Assembly (NCBI GenBank): GCA_947054455.1 | Contig: CAMRWN010000002.1 | Span: 120,104 to 184,103 of the forward strand | DNA from: an uncultured Alphaproteobacteria bacterium | GTDB taxonomy: Bacteria; Pseudomonadota; Alphaproteobacteria; Rs-D84 | Reading direction: 5' to 3' | DNA length: 64,000 nucleotides | Shown: positions 11,130 to 20,146 of the stretch, piece by piece | How positions within the stretch are numbered: the first letter of the stretch is position 1 | How the letters are laid out: every line of letters begins with the position of its first letter | Made by a program: the position numbers and the translations under genes | The notes under the pieces: generated by a model | The model's database searches: none | What the model saw: the letters and a program-made list of their open reading frames with translations, nothing else | What the model was told of the DNA's origin: nothing

Positions 11130-11253
11130 CACATCGCCACAAAACAACATGCTTGGACGAAGCAAATTCAATATTCACGGTGGGAAAGAATTAGGTTCAT
11201 TAGGCTGTATTGACCTAACATCTCAAATGGATGATTTTACAAAATGGTTTTAA
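11130..11253 (+). pseudogene. C-terminal remnant of a Tlde1/DUF2778-like peptidoglycan L,D-transpeptidase-fold domain
   Basis: Frame ending at TAA 11251-11253 reads SPQNNMLGRSKFNIHGGKELGSLGCIDLTSQMDDFTKWF*, matching the C-terminus of ORF 15349..16365 (GRGGFSIHGGDEPGSAGCIDLTNEMPGFATWF). Start approximate. Confidence 0.75.
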
Positions 11254-11366
11254 ATTTGCATTTTTGGAAATTCGGGCTATAACATGGACGAGTTATATAA
11301 AAAGCCCTCGGATTCGGAGGCAAAAAAAAACATCCCACAGGTATTCCATGGGATGAGTTATATATC

Positions 11367-11455
11367 TGGCGGAGCGTATAGGACTCGAACCTATGGAGGA
11401 CTAATACGCCCTCACAGATTAGCAATCTGCTGCATTACCACTCTGCCAACGCTCC
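11367..11455 (-). tRNA. tRNA-Ser (anticodon GCT)
   Basis: GGAGCGT...ACGCTCC acceptor stem, anticodon loop TTGCTAA, long variable arm, GTTCGAGTC T-arm, encoded CCA. Confidence 0.95.
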
Positions 11456-11541
11456 GTGTGTGGGTATTATATAGGAACCCTTTGGCGAATGCAAGTATGA
11501 AAATAACAATTTAAAAAAGAAAACGCCCGCAAGGGCGTTTT

Positions 11542-13284
11542 TTATTGTTCGGCGTTATGTTCCGGACTATAGATTTCAACATCCCGGGTCATGGCAATAA
11601 ACTTGTCCGCACGACGCGCCGGCAGTTCAGATGCCGGAACCTGCTGCAATTCCGTTATAGCGTCTGCAACGGCCGTCGACAACAGTTCCATCGTTGTCTG
11701 CCAATCGGTGTGTGCACCACCCGCCGGTTCGTTTATGATTTTGTCGATAACATTCAAGTCCGCCATGTCGCGCGCAGTCAGTTTCATTGCTTGGGCTGCG
11801 GTGGCCTTGAATTTGTTGTCCTTCCATAAAATACTGGCGCAGGATTCAGGTGCAATAACCGAATAAATCGCATTTTCCAGCATCAAGACCTTGTCCCCGG
11901 TGCCGATTGCAATCGCACCGCCCGAACCGCCCTGGCCAACATTTACCGCAACGTACGGCGTCTTGACCCGCAGCCCGGTTGCAATTGATTCCGCAACCGC
12001 CTGCGACTGGCCACGTTCTTCACCTTCGCGACCGGCAAACGCGCCCGCTGTGTCAAACAACGATATTATCGGCAGATTGAATTTTTCCGCCAGACGCATC
12101 ATGCGCTGCGCCTTGCGATATCCATCCGGATTAACCATGCCGAAACGATGCTTTTGCCGTGTTTCAATGTTGCGGCCCTGTTCCTGGCCGATTATCACGG
12201 CCGGGATACCGCGCCAGAAACCGATTCCGCTGCCCATGGCGGCATCTTCGGCAAACGTTCTGTCGCCGGCCAGATATGTCCAATCATCCACAATTCCGGC
12301 AATATAGTCCAGAAAGTGGGGACGATTTTCATGGCGTGCCAGCAAAACCTTGTCATAGGCGTCGGTTTCGCCCATGCCGCGAATCTTTTTTGACGCATCC
12401 ATCGCCGGTGTCGCGACATTAATCTGCTTTGGCGCGCGTTCCTGTCGCGTCAACACGGCCAATATCTTGACCAGCGCGTCGTGCATTCCGGCGCGCGGCA
12501 CAACCATGTCAACCATGCCGTGTTCATACAGATAGTCCGCTGTTTGAAAGTTCGACGGCAGTTTTTCGCGAATGTTTTGTTCGATTACGCGACGGCCGGC
12601 AAAACCAATGCGCGCGCCCTGTTCCGCGATGTGAATATCACCCAGCATTCCAAATGACGCCGTAACGCCGCCATATGTCGGGTCTGTCAGAATCACGATG
12701 TATGGAATTCCATTCGCGTTCAACTTGTTTACAGCAACCGTGGTGCGCGCCATTTGCATCAATGACAATATGTTTTCCTGCATGCGGGCGCCGCCACTGC
12801 AAGTCACCATTATGAACGGCTGCTTTTTTTCGATGGCATGCTCCATACTGGCAACTATGCCGTCGCCGGCCGCGCGTCCCATGGACCCCATCATGAAATC
12901 ACCGTTCAGCACGCATACCGTCGCCGGCACGCCACCGATAACGCCGTCGGCAGTTGTAATCGCATCGTTCGCACCTGTGTCGGCACGCGCCGCGGCCAGA
13001 CGTTCCTTGTACGGCATGCGGTCTACGAAATTCAGCGGATCGTCGGAAACCGTGGGCAGTGTGATTTTTTCCCATTCGGTGTTATCAAACAACAGGTCGA
13101 AACGCTGTTTCGGTGTCATGATGAACGCACGTCCGCATCGCGGGCATATATAATGATTGTCTTTGTAATCCTTGTAATAGACCAGGCGTCCACAGGATTC
13201 GCATTTTATCCACATCAGCCGGCGAACACGGTCATAGCGTTCGCGGTTGCGGTTTTTAATTCCGGATTTTTTACCAAACAACAT
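11542..13284 (-). CDS. accDA: Acetyl-CoA carboxylase carboxyltransferase, beta and alpha subunits fused (AccD-AccA)
   Basis: N-terminal half: Zn finger CESC..CPRC and AccD core (VTCSGGARMQENILSLMQMARTTVAV...DPTYGGVTASF). C-terminal half: AccA core (RNIETRQKHRFGMVNPDGYRKAQRMMRLAEKFNLPIISLFDTAGAFAGREGEERGQSQAVAESI). Single ORF. Confidence 0.95.
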   Translation of the reverse strand: MLFGKKSGIKNRNRERYDRVRRLMWIKCESCGRLVYYKDYKDNHYICPRCGRAFIMTPKQRFDLLFDNTEWEKITLPTVSDDPLNFVDRMPYKERLAAARADTGANDAITTADGVIGGVPATVCVLNGDFMMGSMGRAAGDGIVASMEHAIEKKQPFIMVTCSGGARMQENILSLMQMARTTVAVNKLNANGIPYIVILTDPTYGGVTASFGMLGDIHIAEQGARIGFAGRRVIEQNIREKLPSNFQTADYLYEHGMVDMVVPRAGMHDALVKILAVLTRQERAPKQINVATPAMDASKKIRGMGETDAYDKVLLARHENRPHFLDYIAGIVDDWTYLAGDRTFAEDAAMGSGIGFWRGIPAVIIGQEQGRNIETRQKHRFGMVNPDGYRKAQRMMRLAEKFNLPIISLFDTAGAFAGREGEERGQSQAVAESIATGLRVKTPYVAVNVGQGGSGGAIAIGTGDKVLMLENAIYSVIAPESCASILWKDNKFKATAAQAMKLTARDMADLNVIDKIINEPAGGAHTDWQTTMELLSTAVADAITELQQVPASELPARRADKFIAMTRDVEIYSPEHNAEQ

Positions 13285-13287
13285 TTT

Positions 13288-13566
13288 TTATCCATTCATT
13301 TTTTTTGTTAACTCGCGGCTGGGCTTGAACAGGATTGTCGTGCTGGCCTGCAACGGCATCGGTTTTCCCGTCGCCGGGTTATATCCGATTTTTGTTGCGC
13401 GCGCGCGCGGCTGAAACGTGCCAAATCCGCGGATTTCTATTCTGTGGCCATCGGCGACGGATTCAATCATATGGTCTGATACCGTATCCAATATCGCGGC
13501 CGCATCCGACGCGCGCATGTGTTTAAACATAACCTGAATAGAGCGTACTATGTCCGAACGTTTCAT
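13288..13566 (-). CDS. Integration host factor/HU family DNA-binding protein (IHF beta-like)
   Basis: RIEIRGFGTFQPRARATKIGYNPATGKPMPLQASTTILFKPSREL. Confidence 0.92.
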   Translation of the reverse strand: MKRSDIVRSIQVMFKHMRASDAAAILDTVSDHMIESVADGHRIEIRGFGTFQPRARATKIGYNPATGKPMPLQASTTILFKPSRELTKKMNG

Positions 13567-13715
13567 ATTTTCTTTCCTTTTTCTTGCCCTCAATTATTTA
13601 TATCTTAGCATATTTTATCAAGAGTAAAGTTTTTTTTGATTTATGAATATGTTCTTGGTGTCGCCCGACGCAACGCGTGATAGCCTGAAATCCGGACAAA
13701 GCAAAGGAGAAAGTT

Positions 13716-14513
13716 ATGCACGATTTATTCGACATATGCGACTGCGGTGCGGACGAATGCACCGAAAACACGGCGCCTACAATGCCACTGATTGGCGACC
13801 CGGCACCGGCATTTCATGCAATGACCACCAATGGCCCCGTTGATTTCCCGGCAGATTATGCGGGCAAATGGGTGGTATTGTTTTCGCATCCGGCGGACTT
13901 TACACCGGTTTGCACATCTGAATTCATGGCGTTTCAGGCCATGGGCGAAGAACTGCGCGACCTTAATACCGAACTTATCGGTCTGTCCGTCGGCAGCATC
14001 TCGTCCCATTTGGCGTGGATTGACGCCATCCGCGGGATAAAATACCGCGACTGGACCGATATGGAGATAACATTCCCCGTCATCGATGACGCCGCCATGC
14101 GCGTTGCCAAACAATACGGAATGATTCATCCCAACGCGTCTGAAACCCATGCCGTGCGCGCGGTTTTTATAATCGACCCCAAGGGAATAATACGCGCAAT
14201 ACTATATTATCCCGCATCAACCGGACGCAATTTTGATGAAATCAAGCGAATGCTGGTTGCGCTGCAGACAACCGACGCGTTCAAGGTGTCCACGCCGGCC
14301 GACTGGCTGCCGGGGGACGACGTGCTGGTGGCATCACCCGCAACCGCCGAAGACATGCGCCGCATGATGAACGGCATGCGCACCCCGGGCGGAAAAATCG
14401 ACAGCCGTGCCTGGTTTTTCAGCTTCCGCGCCCTGCCGGCAGAGGAAATAGCAAACAAATTGCAAAAAAAGCCATCGCGGTCGACGAACGGCGCAAAAAA
14501 CAAAAAGAAATAA
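13716..14513 (+). CDS. Peroxiredoxin (AhpC/TSA, Prx6/1-Cys-like architecture)
   Basis: VVLFSHPADFTPVCTSE peroxidatic Cys motif; ...FIIDPKGIIRAILYYPASTGRNFDEI. N-terminal Cys cluster CDCGADEC. Confidence 0.92.
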   Translation: MHDLFDICDCGADECTENTAPTMPLIGDPAPAFHAMTTNGPVDFPADYAGKWVVLFSHPADFTPVCTSEFMAFQAMGEELRDLNTELIGLSVGSISSHLAWIDAIRGIKYRDWTDMEITFPVIDDAAMRVAKQYGMIHPNASETHAVRAVFIIDPKGIIRAILYYPASTGRNFDEIKRMLVALQTTDAFKVSTPADWLPGDDVLVASPATAEDMRRMMNGMRTPGGKIDSRAWFFSFRALPAEEIANKLQKKPSRSTNGAKNKKK

Positions 14514-14540
14514 AAAACGGGGCGTAGACCCCGTTTTTTT
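14514..14540. terminator. Hairpin terminator between convergent genes
   Basis: aaaaacgggg-cgta-gaccccgttttt. Confidence 0.75.
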
Positions 14541-14543
14541 TAA

Positions 14544-14888
14544 TTAAAACACCAGCGGAAAATCACGAATATCCATCGGCACCCCGTCGCGGTCGGGATC
14601 CCATTGAAACTGCTCTATCAAAACTTTTTTATCTTTTGTGAATTTCACGCCTTCGGCCTTTAACGCCTTGTACTGTTGTTCAAAAAATCCGGCGCCGCAC
14701 AAACTGCCGTCCTTGAAGACAACCCGATGCCACGGCAGATGCCACGAGGCCTTGTTATTCGACGCATATCCGACAAAACGCGCCATTCGCGGTCGGCCAA
14801 TCATACGTGCAATCTGCCCGAATGTGGCCACCCGCCCGACTGGGATGCGGGCAACAATGTCATAAACCTGTTCATTAAACGTTTTCAT
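14544..14888 (-). CDS. MGMT-fold alkyltransferase-like protein (ATL)
   Basis: MKTFNEQVYDIVARIPVGRVATFGQIARMIG...; active-site motif reads PWHRVV (Trp in place of the PCHR Cys). Confidence 0.88.
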   Translation of the reverse strand: MKTFNEQVYDIVARIPVGRVATFGQIARMIGRPRMARFVGYASNNKASWHLPWHRVVFKDGSLCGAGFFEQQYKALKAEGVKFTKDKKVLIEQFQWDPDRDGVPMDIRDFPLVF

Positions 14889-14977
14889 GACATATATTTT
14901 ATATCGCCCACAAGAAATGTCAAATAAGCTATTAATCCCTTGCAAAAGAATTTCAAATATGTATAATCCCATCCACA

Positions 14978-15067
14978 GGAGACGTGGCAGAGTGGTCGAA
15001 TGCGCGCGACTCGAAATCGTGTATACCGGCAACGGTATCAAGGGTTCGAATCCCTTCGTCTCCGCCA
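14978..15067 (+). tRNA. tRNA-Ser (anticodon CGA)
   Basis: ggagacg...cgtctcc acceptor, anticodon loop CTCGAAA, long variable arm, ggttcgaatcc T-arm, CCA encoded. Confidence 0.95.
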
Positions 15068-15348
15068 GGAATATAGAGCATCCCACGGTAAACCGTCGGG
15101 ATGTTTCTTTTGCCCCGGAATCCGGGGATTTTTATCAGCAACGGTACCAGTGTATGTTCTCTGTCGCGGCCAATTGCACCAAAATCCGTCGCGCAGCATA
15201 CCTTGCCCAAAACATCGATGCCAGTTTATATTGCTTTTTATCGTAATTTGTGGTATAATCTCTAGCAAGAACAAAGGCGACATTTGTCGCCGTTTTTTAT
15301 TGTCCCGCCGCCCGCGGGGCTTTTTTTTATAACACAGGAAAAAATAAT

Positions 15349-16365
15349 ATGGCTACAAATTGGGGAGATGTTACTTGGAATGAATATGGGGAATTAGTAT
15401 TGGATATCTATAAACAACCTCCGGAAACAAAAGATGATACAACTAATAAACCGAAACATACATATAAAGAAATAGATTGTGGTGGTGAATGTGGCGGGTG
15501 TGTTGCGTTGGTTGTTGATGGCAAGGTTGTGTCTGGGCCGCCGTTCCACCCGAACTGTAAATGTTCTTTGTCGGGAAAAGATATTGAGGAAGCGCCTGAA
15601 CATGAATCTAATTTAGGTAATCCGGTTGGACGCGACAGAAATTCTGAACCAAGGGACGTTAAATGGTTGAAAGATGCTCTAAATAAACTTGGGTTTTATG
15701 ATCCCGATACCAGAGCCGGTGAAACACCAGATGATTTAAATGAATATCCTAACCAGAATTTGTTTGATGCGATTAATAAATTCCAACGCGAACATGGATT
15801 GCCCGAACGTGGCATTGTGAAACCCGGTTATCAAACCGAAGCCAAAATAAATAATGAATTGCAACATCAAACAAAAGAACCAAAAGCAGATTTTGAATAC
15901 AATGGCTCAACCTTTAAAGGACCAGTCAATGCAAAAGATAACCAATATGCAGTCTTTGATGGCAAAACATTGGCTGTTTATGATGGTGGTGAAAAAGTTG
16001 CTGAATTTGCCGGGGTGTCCGGCAAGCCAGGATATCAATCTCCAGAATATCAAAATAAAACAGATACTGGGCCGATTCCACAAGGAACATATGTTGCGAG
16101 AAAAAAAGATTTTCAAAATAGAGATGATTATGGCCCTATAAAAAAATATACTTCGTGGCCTGGTGGTGAACATGGTTGGGGAAAACATAGAGTATGGTTG
16201 GAACCCTCTAAAGAAACAAATACGTTTGGTCGAGGTGGTTTCAGTATTCATGGTGGCGACGAGCCCGGTTCTGCGGGTTGTATTGATCTAACAAATGAAA
16301 TGCCAGGATTTGCAACTTGGTTCAAAAATAATGGAAAAGATTTAATTATTAAAGTAAAATACTAA
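15349..16365 (+). CDS. Modular protein: phage minor-head-type 'CxxC...HPNCKC' motif + peptidoglycan-binding-like region + Tlde1/DUF2778-like domain; putative PG-targeting effector
   Basis: CGGECGGCVALVVDGKVVSGPPFHPNCKCSL; VKWLKDALNKLGFYDP...AINKFQREHGL (PG_binding_1-like); FDGKTLAVYDGGEKVAEFAGVSGKPGY...TGPIPQGTYVARKK...RVWLEPSKETNTFGRGGFSIHGGDEPGSAGCIDL. Confidence 0.75.
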   Translation: MATNWGDVTWNEYGELVLDIYKQPPETKDDTTNKPKHTYKEIDCGGECGGCVALVVDGKVVSGPPFHPNCKCSLSGKDIEEAPEHESNLGNPVGRDRNSEPRDVKWLKDALNKLGFYDPDTRAGETPDDLNEYPNQNLFDAINKFQREHGLPERGIVKPGYQTEAKINNELQHQTKEPKADFEYNGSTFKGPVNAKDNQYAVFDGKTLAVYDGGEKVAEFAGVSGKPGYQSPEYQNKTDTGPIPQGTYVARKKDFQNRDDYGPIKKYTSWPGGEHGWGKHRVWLEPSKETNTFGRGGFSIHGGDEPGSAGCIDLTNEMPGFATWFKNNGKDLIIKVKY

Positions 16366-16381
16366 AAAACAAAGGCACAAA

Positions 16382-16708
16382 ATGAAAAAAACATTAAACA
16401 TAACAAGTTATGTCGCGACAATATGTTTGTTTTGTGCCTTGTATGTTTTTATATTTGATATTGCGTGTATAGGTAGAATTTCAAAATTTAATCATATTTG
16501 GGCAAATGCATGTCAGTTTGATATTGATGGTACGCATTTGAATTGTATGATAAATAATGATATTACATGCATTGTATTGCTGTTGCCTATCTTAGCTGTT
16601 ATGTCGTTTCGTTTGGCAAAGATATATCGCGAACGCGTCCTGTTGGCTCCGATTTTGGGCTTTTTACTGTTTGTTTTGTCGATTATAACATATTGGGGCC
16701 TTGTGTAA
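16382..16708 (+). CDS. Small multi-TM membrane protein; candidate immunity partner of upstream effector
   Basis: 108 aa with three hydrophobic segments; starts 17 nt after the effector stop codon, same strand. Confidence 0.6.
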   Translation: MKKTLNITSYVATICLFCALYVFIFDIACIGRISKFNHIWANACQFDIDGTHLNCMINNDITCIVLLLPILAVMSFRLAKIYRERVLLAPILGFLLFVLSIITYWGLV

Positions 16709-16785
16709 AATGTTGGATTGTTTCAAGAACTCTTGAACGCTTTTTTCCTGTTATATTGTATGCAATTGACCGTAGAATTATCTAC

Positions 16786-16832
16786 CTCCGCCAGGATAAA
16801 AAAATGCCCCGGATGGGGCGATTTTTTTATTC
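16786..16832 (+). repeat. Partial tRNA-Ser 3' end (CTCCGCCAGGAT) + terminator, scar/att-like duplicate
   Basis: ctccgccaggataaaaaaatgccccggatggggcgatttttt; near-identical to the 3' end and downstream terminator of tRNA-Ser(GGA) at 53402 (minus strand). Confidence 0.75.
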
Positions 16833-17048
16833 CCCTGTTTAACAAACGGGAAAACACTTTAATAAATAGGTTGCATGCAGTGTCTTAAACATGCTATAAT
16901 TCTTAATGATACGGGTGTTCCGTATTTGGACTTAGAAATCCATTAGCTGCGTCAGAAAAAGACGTTCAAACTCCAACCACCAATTTTGGTGGATTTTTGT
17001 TTGCACCCCGCCGGGGGGGGTGCAACGGGCGGGAAAATGGAGTAAAGA

Positions 17049-17411
17049 ATGAAAAAGAACCTGTGTGTAATGTGCATTATTCTGTCTACAGTAAACACGG
17101 CGAATGCAGAAACGTTCTTTAGTAAAAACCAGAACGCAATAACCGACACTTCGCAGAGTTCAATATACTGGGCCGTCCCCAACACCATGTCTTCATCCGT
17201 GGCAGAGGCAACCGCAATCAGCAACTGCCGTGAACAATACTGCGACGTACATGTTCCAACGGATAGCAGTAGTGGTGCGCCAGATTCTGCCTTTGCACAA
17301 ACATTTGCCATAACCGCAGCGACGAAGGAATATGTATCAAGCGTCGGTTCATCCGGCGACGAGACCGAAACATCGCAAACATACCCCATCGCAACATGTC
17401 CGGCCGGCTGA
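17049..17411 (+). CDS. Small secreted protein with signal peptide (possibly frameshifted at its C-terminus)
   Basis: MKKNLCVMCIILSTVNTANA signal peptide; the neighbouring frame continues past the stop with Cys-rich ...INACKINCDGDECQAKDDTGTWHYTNTCLY*. Confidence 0.5.
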   Translation: MKKNLCVMCIILSTVNTANAETFFSKNQNAITDTSQSSIYWAVPNTMSSSVAEATAISNCREQYCDVHVPTDSSSGAPDSAFAQTFAITAATKEYVSSVGSSGDETETSQTYPIATCPAG

Positions 17412-17542
17412 CATCGTTTCCAATCAATGCATGCAAGATAAATTGCGACGGCGACGAATGCCAGGCCAAAGATGATACCGGCACATGGCACTACACCAAT
17501 ACATGTCTGTATTAAAAATGCGGCGGGAAATTCCGCCGCATT

Positions 17543-18700
17543 TTATACATCAAAATTATAATTTTTTACTGATTTTACAATTGCGTTAACCAGCTTGTTC
17601 TGGTGGTTGTCGGATTTCAGCAAACGCTCTTCGGCCGCATTTGACAAATGCCCCAGTTCAATCAACGCGCTGGGGACCGCGCAACGCAAAACCGCGAACG
17701 GCGCATGACGAACGCCCGGGCCGGGCTGCGCCTCTATCCCGCCGCTGCGAAACGCGCGCGAACATCCGTTGGCATACTCTTCGCTCATTTCGGCCAAGGC
17801 ATGCTGCTGCAGCGCAGACAACGCGACACGTATGTCTTTTTCAAAGTCAGAGAAATCGGACACCCCTATTCTATCGGCCGCGTTTTCGGATTCGGCCAAT
17901 TTTTTCGCTTCTTCGTCGGACGCCTTTTCGGACAATGTGTAAATCGAGAAGCCCTTCATTGCACGGCTGGGGTTTGCGTTCGCATGCAGTGATAAAAACA
18001 AGTCCGCCTTGCGCTGTTCGCCGATTTCGGCACGCTGGGCCAATTTAAGATATCGGTCATCGCTGCGTGTCATATAAGTTTTGAATCCCGCCGCATCCAA
18101 TTTCGTCCGCAGCTTTTTCGCCACCGCCAGAACGATATCCTTTTCACGGGTTCCGCCCTTGCCTATGCAGCCGGGATCCTTGCCGCCGTGTCCCGCATCA
18201 ATGACGATAACATATTTATGCGCGGGCGCCGTTTTCGTTCCCGTTGATGCAGCGGCCGTTGCAGTTCTGGCCGGCGCAGTGCCGGCGGCAAAATCCAAAA
18301 CCAGACGATATCCGTAATCGCCGTTCGGTTCCAAAACCATGATTTGATTTTTCGGAATCTGGCCGACAGGTTTGCGCAGGTTTGCCGCAATCTGCAGGCG
18401 GTCGCCAACCTGGGTTTGGGAAACAGAAGATATCAGCGTTCCCGACGCCAGCGACGGCGACAGCGATTGATTTGCGGCCGTATTTGCCAAACTTATTATC
18501 AAACGGTTTTCAGGATACGACAGCATATAGCTGGGGCGCATGGATGTTTCAATCACCAGGCGGGTTTTGTTTCCCGGCTGAACACCGGTTCGCAGCGAGC
18601 GCAACGAATTTCGTGCCGCCAGCGCCATCTTGGGCGCGATAGCCACCGCCGCGACTGAAAAACCGGTTATTTTCAAAAGAGTACGTCTGGATACTTTCAT
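17543..18700 (-). CDS. amiC: N-acetylmuramoyl-L-alanine amidase with AMIN-like domain (Tat-type signal)
   Basis: MKVSRRTLLKITGF twin-Arg; YVIVIDAGHGGKDPGCIGKGGTREKDIVLAVAKKL...ADLFLSLHANANPS...SALIELGHLSNAAEERLL. Confidence 0.93.
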   Translation of the reverse strand: MKVSRRTLLKITGFSVAAVAIAPKMALAARNSLRSLRTGVQPGNKTRLVIETSMRPSYMLSYPENRLIISLANTAANQSLSPSLASGTLISSVSQTQVGDRLQIAANLRKPVGQIPKNQIMVLEPNGDYGYRLVLDFAAGTAPARTATAAASTGTKTAPAHKYVIVIDAGHGGKDPGCIGKGGTREKDIVLAVAKKLRTKLDAAGFKTYMTRSDDRYLKLAQRAEIGEQRKADLFLSLHANANPSRAMKGFSIYTLSEKASDEEAKKLAESENAADRIGVSDFSDFEKDIRVALSALQQHALAEMSEEYANGCSRAFRSGGIEAQPGPGVRHAPFAVLRCAVPSALIELGHLSNAAEERLLKSDNHQNKLVNAIVKSVKNYNFDV

Positions 18701-18781
18701 TTGAGTGAAATTATATCAAATTTTTAAAAACTGCACAAGTCCCGCGTCCGAAAAAATCCCCCAAGGCGGGGGATTTTAAAA

Positions 18782-20026
18782 TTACTTGCTGACGCAGTTT
18801 GCAAATATTTGCGCAATCAGGGACGATTCCTCGCCGGTCATTGATGCGACCGGCACGACATAGCAGCGCGCACTGTCGCGCATAATGAACACCTTAGTTC
18901 CGCGCTTGTATGCGTTTTTCATATTGTCAATCTGGGCCGAAGACAGAAACGCGTTCTGGGTTGTCGCCGGCAACGACATCGCGGCGTTTACCACCTGATG
19001 CGCGGTGCCATAGCTCCACAATTCCGACATGGATGTGATTTCCATATAAACCGGCCAGTTTTCATACGGGTTTTCTTTTGCCTCTTCCACGGTCGGGAAC
19101 GCAACCCCGGTGATAAGCGCCGCCGCCGTCTGCAGTGCGGTCGGCTGAGATGCGCCGGAAGATGTGTGCGAAACCGTATTAAGCTGCATATTATCGCCGC
19201 ACGCCAAATTCATTCGGTTTGTATACCCGGCCAGCACCGCGTCAACCGCATTCTGCCAGTCGGCGCCCTTTTTATTTAAATCCAAACTGACGATTTTTTC
19301 CGCCCATCCCCAAACACTGGCGCCGACATTGCCCGCGTTTGCAAAACGGGTGACCATTTCCGCACTGCCCCCCGGAACGCCTGCACCGCAATAGTCCGTC
19401 AGTTGCGATGTCAGCATGCTGGTCGTTTCGTTCCCGTACGCCAGCGAAACCGAATGACATGCCATGGCGGCTTCCAATTCCTGGCGACGCTGCAGGCACA
19501 AATCGGAATGAGACTTGCTCAGCTGTGTGGCCATGTTTGACATCGCCAGATAAGACATCAATTCCTGTTGCACATACGACGGACACAGACGCGCCGCGGT
19601 GTTCATGCCACCAACGCCCGTACGTGTGTTCGTATCGTACTGCGGCAGCAGGATAGATGTGTCCTTTTGCAGGCACAGCAATGTATAATTGTACAGTTCG
19701 CTTTCGGTCGCATACTGGCAACGGCCGTCGCGCTGGCCCGGGATGACGGAAACGTCCCCGCAATAATCCGACAGACACTTGTAAATGCGTTCACGGCACG
19801 CGGTGTCGACATCGGGCTGGGTTATCATATAATATGTATTGCGCTGATTTGCCTTGTACGCATTTGCCAGACCCTGGTTCCCGCGCGCGCCGCCCGTTCC
19901 GGACGCAGACGACGATACCCCGCGCACGGTGTTTGACGCCCCCACGGTACCCGCAGACAGTGCATATGCCCCACCGCCCCAGCAGCATAATCCGACCAAA
20001 CCAAACAATGCAAAGATGTTTTTCAT
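18782..20026 (-). CDS. Secreted hypothetical protein (signal peptide, several Cys)
   Basis: MKNIFALFGLVGLCCWGGGAYA signal peptide; 414 aa uninterrupted ORF. Confidence 0.7.
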   Translation of the reverse strand: MKNIFALFGLVGLCCWGGGAYALSAGTVGASNTVRGVSSSASGTGGARGNQGLANAYKANQRNTYYMITQPDVDTACRERIYKCLSDYCGDVSVIPGQRDGRCQYATESELYNYTLLCLQKDTSILLPQYDTNTRTGVGGMNTAARLCPSYVQQELMSYLAMSNMATQLSKSHSDLCLQRRQELEAAMACHSVSLAYGNETTSMLTSQLTDYCGAGVPGGSAEMVTRFANAGNVGASVWGWAEKIVSLDLNKKGADWQNAVDAVLAGYTNRMNLACGDNMQLNTVSHTSSGASQPTALQTAAALITGVAFPTVEEAKENPYENWPVYMEITSMSELWSYGTAHQVVNAAMSLPATTQNAFLSSAQIDNMKNAYKRGTKVFIMRDSARCYVVPVASMTGEESSLIAQIFANCVSK

Positions 20027-20146
20027 TGAAAATCCCTCTCGTTATCAGAAATTTTAACACATCGGGATTCAAAAGGCAAACATTCATTTAACACGGCATG
20101 CAACAAATCGATTGATTTGCACTGACAAATCTATAATAATTCGGGC

